Shown in pieces: positions 45,341 to 55,084 of a stretch of DNA of 64,000 nt. Each line of letters opens with the position of its first letter. The stretch's first letter is position 1. The notes beneath the pieces are model-generated. The model did no database searches. It had not been told where the DNA came from and saw only the letters and a list, made by a program, of their open reading frames with translations. The DNA comes from Nemophila menziesii (taxonomy: Eukaryota; Streptophyta; Magnoliopsida; Boraginales; Hydrophyllaceae). The stretch spans positions 72,726,899-72,790,898 of the forward strand of contig JARWIR010000001.1 in the NCBI GenBank assembly GCA_029959085.1. Reading direction: 5' to 3'. Both the position numbers and the translations under genes were made by a program.

Positions 45341-46011
45341 ATGTTGAAGGGGGAATTATCACTAAATTTGAAGCTATGTTGTCCATCCATTTGTCATTAA
45401 TAGATACTCTATCAATTTTACTAGCTCTCAGTTGTCATGTTCTACTCTTATTTGTCCAAGTATAAATCTGCCCTCCATATTGGTGCTCATACACTATTGA
45501 TTCATCAATACAATCCACAAATTCAATAGAGCCTCTATCAAGTTCTTCAAAATTCAATCTATCACTGATTTTTAAGATTTCAATGAAATCTACTAAAAAC
45601 TCACTTTACGATCCTTATAATCCGAGCTCCACTTAACCATGTCCTTCCATAGCAATTTTCTATCATCCTTATCATTACTCCTATATATAATCCCCAGAAA
45701 AACTGTGTCACCACTATCAATAACTTTCATATCAACAAATAAGGCTTGAAAAGTTTCTTGAATCACCTTGACTTCAACTTACATTTTATCCCACAAAACC
45801 CAAACTCTTCCTGAGTTATCTTCATTATTGTTGTGCACCATCTATAAATTAGAAAAAATGAACACTAATTGTTGACAAAAACCTATCAGACATTACTTTA
45901 GTTTCTAAAAGTCTAACCAGTCTAACATTATTCCTAATTAAAAAAATCCCTGACATCAAGTTGTCCAAGGATGTTATTAAATACTCTCACATTCCATGTA
46001 GCTATATTCAT
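45341..46011 (-). pseudogene. LINE-2 endonuclease (start of ORF2)
   Basis: ORF2 appears to start at the ATG at 46011-46009: MNIATWNVRVFNN, the conserved N-terminal block (plant LINEs usually have 'ATWNVRGFN'). Further down are a GDFN-region equivalent near 45600 and an 'IDRVS' block (about 45410, KIDRVSIND). Stops occur at several positions. It would nick target DNA in an active element. Confidence 0.7.
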
Positions 46012-47113
46012 AAACTTGGTGGCCTAATGATCTCCTTACCTCCTTCATGATTGATAAAACTGAGATCATCTTGATCTATATCATTATTACCCTGTAGCTT
46101 CTCAAATGTATTAGATACTTGAATGGAACTAGATTCACCTCCATGATAGCATCGAGTATTTCTACTTACAACTTTCCATTCCTCCACTATATTCTTCTCA
46201 CTGTTTTCCTTATTCTCTTTAACTCTTTCTACAACAATTTTTTTGGCATCATCACTTTTTGTGTATTACTACACTTACTCTTAACATGGCCAAACTTGTT
46301 GCATTTGATATATATAACAGGTTTTCAATCATATTAGACTCTAACATCATGTAATTCCTTCAATCCAACATCAATATAATCATTATCAGGTAGCTACTTA
46401 TTAGTATTCACCTCTACAAACACACGAGCATATCCCAATCTCATTTTAGACTCTGTTATAGAGTCCATTTGTAATGGAACACCAATTCCTCTTGCTACAT
46501 ATCTTAAACCTCTTTGAGACAATAGATTCATAGGAACATTCACTAATTTCTCCCAAATTGGAATTTTAGTTACATCAATTTTCTCAAATTGCATATCTGA
46601 ACTCCATGGTCTCAATAGTAATGGCTTTCCATTTATATTCCATAGTTTCTCTATCACTTTACTATAAAACTGCTCATTCTCGTATTTGAAAACATACACT
46701 CATTTGCTACTCGATTTGACCTCAATCCTTCCCATTTTTTCCATTGATACCTGAAATAGTTCACTATAGCGTAGAAAGGAGGAGGACTGTCTAAAAATTG
46801 ACTGATGAGACAGTTTTTTCATAGATCAGCTCCTTCATCAAACACATCTTGAGGTGGTTTGATTACCATATTTCCTTCATGTCTAATAGTTGTGTGAAAA
46901 TCTAACTCCAGTACCTCATTGACACTCCTTTCAAAAAGGTTTGACCACGCAACCGGTTCGTTCACACCCTTTACGTCTACTAGTTTAATAGAGTTGATCG
47001 GAGTTTGAATCAGCGTGGTTCCATAGTTTTAACAGCGATCACTTTCTCTTTACTTACCACAACATTTGTTTTGTTGATTTCTGAATCATGCTTATCTAGA
47101 TCTATTTTATGTA
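46012..47113 (-). pseudogene. LINE-2 ORF1 (DUF4283-like nucleic-acid-binding protein), main part
   Basis: The best stretch (46699-46394) reads VFKYENEQFYSKVIEKLW, GKPLLLRPWSSDM, IPIWEKLVNVPMNLLS, IGVPLQMD and RLGYARVFVEVN. These are the blocks of the DUF4283 domain found in plant LINE and related gag-like proteins. A zinc-knuckle remnant (KCNKFGHVKSKC) lies near 46320-46280, with the first Cys pair incomplete. The N-terminal part continues on the other side of Copia-2 at 54717-54612. Frameshifts and stops occur near 46690, 46830 and 47027. Confidence 0.8.
47109..47113. repeat. Target-site duplication of Copia-2, left
   Basis: ATGTA before the 5' LTR pairs with ATGTG (54612-54616) after the 3' LTR, one mismatch in five. 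Removing the Copia and one copy rejoins the LINE-2 ORF1 frame (SPH|KIDLDKHD), which supports the call. Confidence 0.65.
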
Positions 47114-47140
47114 ATGAAAGAGATAAAAAATTATTTTTAT

Positions 47141-47270
47141 CCCATGTCACCCATGATGGGAAAGACATGAGCGTACAGGGAAGTTATCAAAGATAACTTC
47201 CCACTTAGATGGTGGAGGAAGTGGAGAAAGTGGGAGAGTGGTTTATTAACAGCTAATAAACCAACTCTCC
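47141..47270. promoter_or_regulatory. Copia-2 U3 palindromes upstream of the TATA box
   Basis: Three inverted repeats stand in a row: CCCAT...ATGGG (47141-47160), GGGAAGTTATC-AAA-GATAACTTCCC (47178-47202, perfect), and GGAGAGTGGTTTATTA...TAATAAACCAACTCTCC (47233-47270, one bulge). They end five bases before the TATA box, the usual place for transcription-factor sites in a U3. Which factors bind is unknown. Confidence 0.6.
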
Positions 47271-47275
47271 AGCTC

Positions 47276-47282
47276 TATAAAA
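47276..47282 (+). promoter_or_regulatory. Copia-2 LTR TATA box
   Basis: TATAAAA in CTCTATAAAAAGAGCC. Transcription would be expected to start about 30 bases on, near the CACAAAATCACAACAAC stretch. The same box is in the 3' LTR at 54303-54309. Confidence 0.75.
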
Positions 47283-47586
47283 AGAGCCTCTCTTTCTCAC
47301 AAAATCACAACAACAACAGCAACACAAACAATAACAACAACACAGAGCTTACAAGCGTACAATATTTCTCTCCAAATCAATAACACACCATAGATATTTC
47401 TGAGACATTTAGGTGGTGAAAACAAAGAGTTTAGTTCTAGTAATTAAACTTACGACCAGATAGCAGAAGCGCTTCATTCCAATTCAATCCATTACAAGAA
47501 GGCAGAATTCTGGACTCTTAATTTCAATCCGCTGCGTATAAGGTTTGTCTAATAAACCTTCTTGTTTTATATTCAAGTGTAACAAT

Positions 47587-47598
47587 TGGTATCAGAGC
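47587..47598 (+). other. Copia-2 primer binding site (initiator tRNA-Met)
   Basis: TGGTATCAGAGC two bases after the 5' LTR, complementary to the 3' end of plant initiator tRNA-Met, the usual primer for Copia elements. Confidence 0.95.
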
Positions 47599-48147
47599 AT
47601 GTTACCCATTTATATATATGAATGAAGATTTTTTTTTGAGTATTTTTTTTGTCGAAAAAAAAAAAATTGTTGAGAAATTTTTTTGCTTCTGTCGAGAGAA
47701 AAGAAAAAAAGTTTTAAGAACTTGAGTTGTTTTTTTTTGTAAACGTTAGGTGTTTTTTTTTTGTAAACATCAGGTTATATAAGGTTATATAGAGGCACAA
47801 TTTTTTTGGCCCTATATTTATATTTAGCTATCCATAGCCTAGCACCTTTTATCCATAGCCCAACATTTTGGGGCTTGAATTAATTTTTTTTTGGGCCGAA
47901 TTATTTTATTTGCCAAGATTTTTTTTTTGGGCCGAATAGGGCTGTTCTAATCTTGGGGGCCGTTTTTTTTTTTTTTTTTGGGACCTAATTTTTTTTAAGA
48001 AAATCAAAATGCATGTGAGGGATTCGAACCTACACTACCTAGTCCAATGACTAATAGCCTTACCAGATTTCCTACCTTAAGTTGTTGTTAATGAATAGAG
48101 TTTCTGGAATGATAATATTATTATTTTTTCTTGTTTCCTAATCAATT
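47599..48147 (+). other. Copia-2 leader, T-rich
   Basis: Long T runs interleaved with short repeats (GTAAACGTTAGGTG / GTAAACATCAGGTT near 47737-47775) and GGGCCGAAT pieces. A tRNA-like remnant lies near 48012-48069 on the minus strand. No coding sequence before the leader ORF. Confidence 0.6.
48012..48069 (-). other. tRNA-like remnant with B-box sequence
   Basis: The minus strand contains GGTTCGAATCC (48031-48021), an exact match to the RNA polymerase III B box/T-arm. It is preceded by a GGTAAGGCTATTAGTC stretch that could be a decayed A-box and D/anticodon region. A full cloverleaf could not be drawn. It could be a SINE or tRNA fragment taken up by the element. Confidence 0.3.
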
Positions 48148-48771
48148 TTGGTGTATTATTTTTTACCGTTCTTAATTTTTTCTATATGTAGAAAAATGGT
48201 GTTGACACGATCCAGGGGATCACGAGCAGCAAGGCTTGAGCAACTGACAGTGTACAGATGGCTCAACAGGAACGTAAGAAATCCTAATGGATCATCAGAG
48301 ATCCATAGAGCAAAAGTTGCAAGGACACCGAAAGAAAAACAGTCTTTGAGAAATAGTATCAAAGCACTCCGTTATAAGAAGAAACCTCATCACACCCTAG
48401 TGCAACATGTGGCAATTGTCAATAGATTGATTCAGGATGTCATAAATTGGGGTGATATCATATGTGAAGGACATAAGGTTGAAGTCCTTTACAAAACTCT
48501 ACCAAGAGAGATGAAGAGGGATATCGAAATCTTATGGGAGTATGATTTTCCGGAGAATTATGTTCATGGGAGACAAGCTACATATGAGTGGCTAGTCTAT
48601 GCTTTGACTGAATCTCACTTGTGGAGGCACTATAATAATTCCACTAGGTCGGACCAGTGCAACTGTGGAATGCATTATCGAACTACTAGTGTTGATAATT
48701 ATTTTCCAATCAGACTCTATGAGGAAGTGAACTTTGAGCAGTCAATTCCTAAATTAAGGTTTTGGATATGA
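48148..48771 (+). CDS. Intact leader ORF of Copia-2, unknown protein
   Basis: Open for 207 codons; the more likely start is M17 at 48196 (192 residues), because the first 16 residues come from T-rich leader and an acceptor-like TATATGTAG lies directly before it. The N-terminus is basic (VLTRSRGSRAARLEQ). A Lys/Arg-rich middle (ALRYKKKPHH) follows, then an acidic/aromatic segment (EILWEYDFPENY), a short Cys/His cluster (CNCGMH) and a hydrophobic end. No transmembrane segment or known domain was recognised. It lies upstream of and separate from gag, and is the only intact frame in an otherwise broken element. It could be a captured host gene piece or an element-specific accessory protein. No function can be given. 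Confidence 0.55.
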   Translation: MVYYFLPFLIFSICRKMVLTRSRGSRAARLEQLTVYRWLNRNVRNPNGSSEIHRAKVARTPKEKQSLRNSIKALRYKKKPHHTLVQHVAIVNRLIQDVINWGDIICEGHKVEVLYKTLPREMKRDIEILWEYDFPENYVHGRQATYEWLVYALTESHLWRHYNNSTRSDQCNCGMHYRTTSVDNYFPIRLYEEVNFEQSIPKLRFWI

Positions 48772-49207
48772 AAGGCGTATGCTAGTTAGGACTTGCAATA
48801 GGTAGTTTGCTTAGTGGTTTGTTTTTCCAATTTTTTTTAATCCCTGTTTGTTAGGAATTGCATTAGTTGCTTTGATTCAGTTATTTCTTTATTGAACATG
48901 TATTTCATTTATGTATGAATTCAACTAGTTACTTTATTTTTATGTTATTAGTTGTTTATTTTCATACATTTTTGCTCTATTTATGTTAGAGTAAGTGGGA
49001 GTTCTTGGAGAACTTAATTTTTGCAGTTGATGAAATTGATTGAATCATTAAGACAAACAAAATATGGTGGTTCATGATTGGAAACATAGTGAACTTTCTT
49101 TATCACTTATTTTGTTATCTTTCTTATTCATTCTATTTGCATTAATAGCATTGGGTAGTTAAATAATTGTATGTATACTAATGAAAAATCTCTTACTTTA
49201 TAAGAAA
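48772..49207 (+). other. Spacer between leader ORF and gag in Copia-2
   Basis: AT-rich, no open frame. Nothing recognised. Confidence 0.6.
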
Positions 49208-49980
49208 ATGACAACCGTCATTGATGATCTCAATGGAGACATAATGAATGGTGAGAACTATACCCTGGTAAACTCAAAATACATTATGTTTTAGAGGAAC
49301 AAGAATTCTTGAGGTTATTAACAATGTCATGGCTCAGCCTAAGGAAGGCATCACAGCTAAAAAAAAGGGACATGGAGGCTTATGAGAAGTGGAAAAAGAG
49401 ATATTCCACTGCAAGAGGCATCTTGATAAGCTCCATGTATGACGATCTTGTTCATGAATGTCAATAATACCCCACTGCTCACGAGATGTGGGACGCTCTT
49501 AATGAAATGTACAAGGGTACAACTATGACTAAGATGAGTCAATTGATCATTAAGTTTGACACTTATAAGAGGAAGCCTAATCAAACCAAGCATCTTTGGG
49601 AGATGTCTAAAATGATTAGGGAACTTGGACTGCAAGTCATAACTTTGCTGAAGAACATCAGGTTCAAGCTGTGATCCAATCTCTTTCAAATAAGTGGGAG
49701 CATTTGAAGATAAACATGACTCAAAATGTGACGTTGGAAGATGAACATCTTGATGCAGTTAAGTCTTAGGATCAGACTTATATATTGCTGAGTCAAGTTC
49801 CCACAAAGGTTCTTGCATTAAGTGCAAGAACAATGGAAAGAGAAACGAAAATGAGCATGCTTCCAAGAAGAACAAGAATGGTGGTAACAACGTTTTTTTA
49901 AGAAAGACGAGAGTAAAGTAAAATGCTATAATTGTGACAAGATAGGTCACTTCGCTCGCGAGTGAGGATAAAGATAACAA
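49208..49980 (+). pseudogene. Copia-2 gag
   Basis: Likely start MTTVIDDLNGDIMNGENY at 49208. After frameshifts come ILISSMYDDLVHEC and YPTAHEMWDALNEMYKG (49420-49515), then MTKMSQLIIKFDTYKRKPNQ and MSKMIRELGL, all typical of the UBN2 gag domain. The zinc knuckle near 49918-49965 reads KCYNCDKIGHFARE, then a stop where the last Cys should be. Four or more disruptions; no complete capsid protein. Confidence 0.85.
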
Positions 49981-50024
49981 TATCATTTAGTTCATATAAC
50001 TTTACATATGTTACCAGTACTGTT

Positions 50025-51010
50025 TGCTAGTTGATTCTAATCCTTTGTGGACTATGGATTCAGAAGCGACAGACCACGTAGCCTAAGACCAAGAGGCATA
50101 TGTAGAGTACCATCTATTTCCAGAGGAAATGTGATGAATATAAGTTAGGAGACAACAACAAGGTTGAAGTCAACAGATTTGACACTTGCAAGTTGAACTT
50201 GCGAGGTGGTCAAACCTTATAACTACATAATGCACTTTACACACCTGAAATTCGAAGGAATTTGGTCTTGGTCACTGTTCTTCTAGGATTAGGTTTTAAT
50301 ACGCATTTTCATAACAATCAAGTAGACATCTATTATGACGCTAAGTGTTAAATTTTTGGTTTTATTTCTCATGTTTTTGTAGTACTAGATAATGATAACG
50401 CATTTAATAGTTATTATGTAAGTAGTTGCTTTTCTACTAATACTTCTTCTAGTAATTTTAACGTAGAAGAAAAGTATGGAATGCTAGACTAGTTCATATT
50501 GGACAAGACCGTATGAATTTGTTGGCTAAGGCGAACTTTTTGGGTTCATTGACTAGAGTCAACTTGCCAACTTATGAAAATTGTCTAGCAGATAAAGCAA
50601 AGGGAAACCATTTTTTGAAAAGGCTAAACGAGTCGAGTACCCATTGCAAGTAATTCATGTAGATATCTGTGACCCAATGAATGTTCAAAATATACAGGGG
50701 GACTTTATTTTATCACTTTTATAGATAATTTCACTAGTTTTGGTTATGTTTACTTGATTATTTATACATCTGTAGCATTGAAATTTTCTTATGATATATT
50801 TCAATGAAATAGAAAATCAGTTAGAGAGGAAAATGAAAACCTTAATCACGTGAATATCTATTGGATCAGTTGAAAGAACTGTGTGATGAAAAAGTGAGAA
50901 CTCTCCAAGAAATGGTTAAGTCTATGATGGCACAAGCTAATCTGTGGAGATGCCTTGCCGACTGCTAGTTATATACTTAACCAAATACCCACAATGACTG
51001 TTCCATCAAA
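50025..51010 (+). pseudogene. Copia-2 protease and integrase, catalytic parts lost
   Basis: Protease: WTMDSEATDHVA near 50050, where active forms have D-[ST]-GA. Integrase: VHIGQDRMNLLAKANF and CLADKAKG (GAG-pre-integrase), then ITFIDNFTSFGYVYL (first catalytic Asp kept, about 50710-50750). The second catalytic block is missing (KTLIT runs straight into SEYLLDQLKELCDEK), and the stretch with the catalytic Glu is deleted before TLQEMVKSMMAQANL. Two of three catalytic residues are gone, so this integrase cannot act. Confidence 0.85.
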
Positions 51011-52030
51011 CTCCTTATGAACTACTTGTGACCCTAGGGTCGGCAGACTATGTTCATGATCTATCTCATGAGTATGGGAAGTTAGGTCCAAGAGGTAAGA
51101 AGTGTATCTTTATTAGATACCCAGCTCACTCAAAAGGATATGTGTTTATTGGTGAACATAACGATGGGGGTCTTATGGAAATTGAGTTACGAGATGTTAC
51201 ATTCTTAGAGAATGATTTTCCCAGCAGAGGTGAAGTTGACAGAAATTCTATTTTATGTGAATTAAATGAGATTCAGGAAGATGATATGCAAACAAATGTG
51301 ACACCTGATGAGGTAACACATACTCAAGAAATAGAGACAGACACTCCTCTAAATCTTGAGATGGAAGAAACCATTGCATCATCTAGTAATCCTATTTCTC
51401 AGGATTCTCAACTTAAGAGAAGTGCTAGAGGTTTAGTTCTCGTCGTCGATTTGAAATTGAAGGAGAAGTCTTTATGATAACTCCATAAGACGAAGAAGAA
51501 CCTCGATCAGTTAATGAAGCATTCTCATGTCCTGCTAAGAATGAATGGAAGAAAGCAATGGAAGAAGAAATGGAGTCGACGAAGAAAAACCAGGTACGAG
51601 AACTGGTTAATCTCCCGAAAAGACGCAAGGTATAAAGCTCGCTTGGTAGCGAAATACTCAATGGGAAGGAATATTTTTGAGGAAATTTTTTCTCCTATTG
51701 TTAGATTTACCTCAATACGTCTTAATTTTAGCTATTGTGGTGCATATCGAGTTGCACCAAATGGATGTGAAAACTACATTTCTAAATGGAGATTTAGAAG
51801 AGGTTATTTTCATGGAACAACCCTCGGGTTTAGTTATTAAAGATCAAGAGAATAAAGTATGTAGATTGTTAAAATCAATATATGATCTTAATCAAGCCTC
51901 GAGACAGTGGAATTTGAGATTTCATGAAGTCATTTCATCAAATGGATTTGAGATGATAAGTGAAAATCACTGTGTTTATGTTAAATGTTCCAAGAAATTT
52001 TGTGATCTTATCTCTATATGTAGATGACAT
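51011..52030 (+). pseudogene. Copia-2 integrase tail and reverse transcriptase N-terminal part
   Basis: The open piece 51028-51477 carries DLSHEYGKLGPRGKKCIFI and SKGYVFIGEHNDGG, the end of Copia integrase, then an acidic linker. RT begins VNEAFSCPAKNEWKKAMEEE (about 51510), followed by LHQMDVKTTFLNGDLEEVIF and KSIYDLNQASRQW (51730-51920). The segment between (WVFKIK..ARLVAKG) is shortened and frameshifted. Confidence 0.85.
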
Positions 52031-52979
52031 CCTATTAGCAGGGGATGATAAAGAGTTTATTCAAGCTAATAAGGAGTAGCTAGCTTCTCAATGTTATATG
52101 AAATATATGGGAGAAGAAAGTTATATTCTTGGTGTTAAGATTAGTAGAGATAGGTCTAGAGGACTATTATCTTTGTCTCAAGAACCTTAAATCATGAATA
52201 TAATTGAGCGCTTTAGTATGAATAAGTGCAATTCCATTGACACTCCTGTAGCAATTGGAATAAACTTAACTCTCGACATGTGTCCTAGTACTCTAGAAGA
52301 GAAATAGAAAATGTATACAATGTCATATTTTAGTTCATGGATAGTCTTATATACGTTATGATGTGAATTAGGCCAGACATATGTTATGTGGTAGATTTAG
52401 TTAGTCATTTTTAATTGAACCCAGGACAAGAAAATCCGAAAGTTGTGAAAAAGATATTGAGATATCTAAAAGGCACTATGGATTATGCCTTTTGCTTTCG
52501 AGGAAATAGATTACACCTAGAAGGATATATTACGCTATTTGGGATAGTGATATATATGGGGGTAAATCTACCTCAGGTGATGTATTCATGTTGAATAATT
52601 GCGCAATTTCTTGAAGTAGCAAGAAACAAATCTGTATAATTTTTGTCCACAATGGAAGCTGAGTTTGTAGCATGCTTAGCTGTGGTTCCAGAGGCTGTTT
52701 GGTTAAAAAGGTTATTATGAACATTTAGGATTCTCAGGCGATAGTGGGAGTCCCGTTATTATACATTGTGATAGTCAAGCTGAAAAGGCTTGTGTGAAAG
52801 CTCCTAAGTATCACAGTATGACCAAACACATTGATATAAAGTATAACATTGTTAGAGATATTATTGCACAAAAGGATGTTGATTTGCAATACATACACAC
52901 ACGCAATATGCTTGCTGATCCATTAACAAAGGATATCCCTAGGGATATATTTATGGATATGTTAAATCTATATGATTAA
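52005..52979 (+). pseudogene. Copia-2 RT C-terminal part and RNase H
   Basis: SLYVDDILLAGDDKEF (about 52012-52060) holds the YVDD catalytic motif. ESYILGVKISRD, IIERFSMNKC, then after many stops STMEAEFVACLAVVPEAVWL (RNase H) and HSMTKHIDIKYNIVRD follow. The frame ends LADPLTKDIPRDIF...NLYD with TAA at 52977-52979. The 3' part is the best preserved. Non-functional. Confidence 0.85.
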
Positions 52980-54141
52980 GCAAGATATAATGTATGAATA
53001 TTGCGAGTTTATGTGCATTCATGTATATATTTTCATTAGTATGTTTATTTAACTGTTTATTTTAATAATATCATGTTTGATATATATTATAATGCGTGTA
53101 ATTTTTAAAGTATGTATGTCCTATAGACTGAGATTGGCCCTATCACACGGGCAATCGCCTTTGGCACAAGAAGTGCGCAAAGATGAGACTGACTCATAGC
53201 AGTGAAGAACCCTTAAGATAACTTGAGTTAAGATAGTCGCCTTAACTAAGTGTTAAGATGAGATCATAAACATGGATAAACCATGTTAAGCTTATATTAT
53301 GATCGAAGTAGAATCCCACTATCTACTTAGTCTATAAGAGCCAGATATGAGTTGCTTGATTGATTTCATAGAAGGGTTGATCAATCGAAGAATTCATCTT
53401 AGGCAACGAGGCTTGTCTAATTATATATCTGTATGGTATTTATAAAATTGTGACATACAATTGGAGCTATATGAATAATACCATAACACGTGTGTCATAC
53501 CACGTGTGCTTTCGACCAGAAGGAAGTGAAGAGTCGATCCCTATCTCTTCATTGTGTGATGCCTTCAAAATTGTGCCCTTATTACTTTTGACTATGTCTT
53601 GATATTTAGATTAGGTGTATGCTACTTTGAACATACTACCAATGATCATGAATGATTCGGTCTAATGGGGTATGTTTGGGAAAGCAACCTAATCAACGTA
53701 AAAGGATATAAGTGTAAAGGGAAGACTAAAATTCTGTATCAAAGTGTGTGCTTGCAGGTACCGATCATGTACGTCAATTTGGACTATGACATGATAGTGA
53801 GACACATGAAGTTATGTCAGTGAACTCTTTTGATCACATAAACGATGTGATATAAATTTAAAAGGGGTCAGAGTTACTGAATATGATACAATAAATTATT
53901 AGTCTGGGGTACTACAAGATACGTAAGGAATGAAGTTTCATTTGAGCAACTATGTACCCTAACAGGTTATTAGTAACGTATGCTCGTATGCTTGTCGGTC
54001 GCACGACCTATTTTGTCAAGTATGATGAATTATTCTAGAAATGTGTATATGAGAAGATTTGAGAAATATTGATGTATGGTGCATTGAAATGCATGTACCT
54101 AAAGGTAATGATTGTAACTCCATCATGTGCGAGTGGGAGAA
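52980..54141 (+). other. Long 3' non-coding region of Copia-2
   Basis: About 1.16 kb between the end of pol and the 3' LTR with no open frame on either strand. The last bases (GTGCGAGTGGGAGAA, 54127-54141) are the polypurine tract. Most plant Copia elements have a much shorter interval here. Confidence 0.7.
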
Positions 54142-54611
54142 TGAAAGAGATAAAAAATTATTTTTATCCCATGTCACCCATGATGGGAAAGACATGAGCG
54201 TACAGGGAAGTTATCAAAGATAACTTCCCACTTAGATGGTGGAGGAAGTGGAGAAAGTGGGAGAGTGGTTTATTAACAGCTAATAAACCAACTCTCCAGC
54301 TCTATAAAAAGAGCCTCTCTTTCTCACAAAATCACAACAACAACAGCAACACAAACAATAACAACAACACAGAGCTTACAAGCGTACAATATTTCTCTCC
54401 AAATCAATAACACACCATAGATATTTATGAGACATTTAGGTGGTGAAAACAAAGAGTTTAGTTCTAGTAATTAAACTTACGACCAGATAGCAGAAGCGCT
54501 TCATTCCAATTCAATCCATTACAAGAAGGCAGAATTCTGGACTCTTAATTTCAATCCGCTGCGTATAAGGTTTGTCTAATAAACCTTCTTGTTTTATATT
54601 CAAGTGTAACA
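54142..54611 (+). repeat. Copia-2 3' LTR
   Basis: 470 bp, TGAAAGAG ... GTAACA, one difference from the 5' LTR. Followed by the target-site copy ATGTG (54612-54616). Confidence 0.96.
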
Positions 54612-55080
54612 ATGTGGTGAGAAATTATTCTCCGTTATATCACTATACTTGGTCTTGCTTCTCCGATTTGTCTTACTGACATGATTGACCATACTAGAAC
54701 TTATTATTTTAGTCATTTCTGAGAGATAACAAAGTAAAAAGAGGGTAAAGTGAAAGAAAAAGAAGAAAAGGTCAATGGATGTCGGTGGTGGAGGATGAGT
54801 GAGTGAGTGAGTGGGTGGAGAGAGTATGAGTGGGGTTTCTAAAATCTACGTAGAAAGAGGAAAATGATATGTGTTAGATTCTAGAAATTTTTGGATTAAC
54901 ACCGAATCTAGAATAAAAATAGAAAAAAGTTGAAAAAAGTGGCTGAAAACGATTCAAAGAAAAAGGAATTTGGTGGAATCAGTTTATTGGGTTATGAATG
55001 GCTTAGTGGAATAAGTTTATTTGGTGGAATAAATATGAGAGAATAAGATGAGAAAGTATAGATCAGGTTTTGCTAGTATA
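54612..55080 (-). pseudogene. LINE-2 ORF1 N-terminus and 5' leader
   Basis: On the minus strand an ATG at 54717 opens MTKIISSSMVNHVSKTNRRS and runs up to ...NNFSPH at the Copia-2 target site. The frame continues beyond the insertion at 47113 (KIDLDKHDSEINKTN). Above 54717 the sequence is a pyrimidine-rich leader (CTCTCTCCACCCACTCACTCACTCA), fitting a LINE 5' UTR. Its upper border near 55080 is uncertain. Confidence 0.65.
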
Positions 55081-55084
55081 CACT

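Larger units (their letters stand above)
42222..47113 (-). mobile_element. LINE-2: L1-type retrotransposon, main part
   Basis: Minus-strand element reading from about 55080 down to a T-rich end (poly-A complement, TTTTATTTTTTAGC) near 42222. It is interrupted at 47113/54612 by Copia-2. It carries ORF1 (DUF4283-like domain, zinc-knuckle remnant) and ORF2 (endonuclease, RT, zf-RVT), about 5.3 kb without the insertion. With both ORFs and a leader it is close to full length, in contrast to LINE-1. Stops and frameshifts make it inactive. Confidence 0.88.
47115..47584 (+). repeat. Copia-2 5' LTR
   Basis: TGAAAGAGATAAAAAATT ... CAAGTGTAACA. U3 carries palindromes and a TATA box (see separate entries). 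One difference from the 3' LTR: TTTCTGAG here, TTTATGAG there. Confidence 0.96.
47115..54611 (+). mobile_element. Copia-2: complete-structure Copia with near-identical LTRs and broken gag-pol
   Basis: 5' LTR 47115-47584, PBS 47587-47598, leader ORF 48148-48771, gag about 49208-49980, protease, integrase, RT and RNase H to 52979, a 1.1-kb non-coding tail, PPT, 3' LTR 54142-54611. The LTRs (470 bp each) differ at one base, so insertion was recent, yet gag, protease, integrase and RT contain many stops, frameshifts and deletions. It sits inside LINE-2 ORF1, in the opposite orientation to that gene. Confidence 0.93.
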
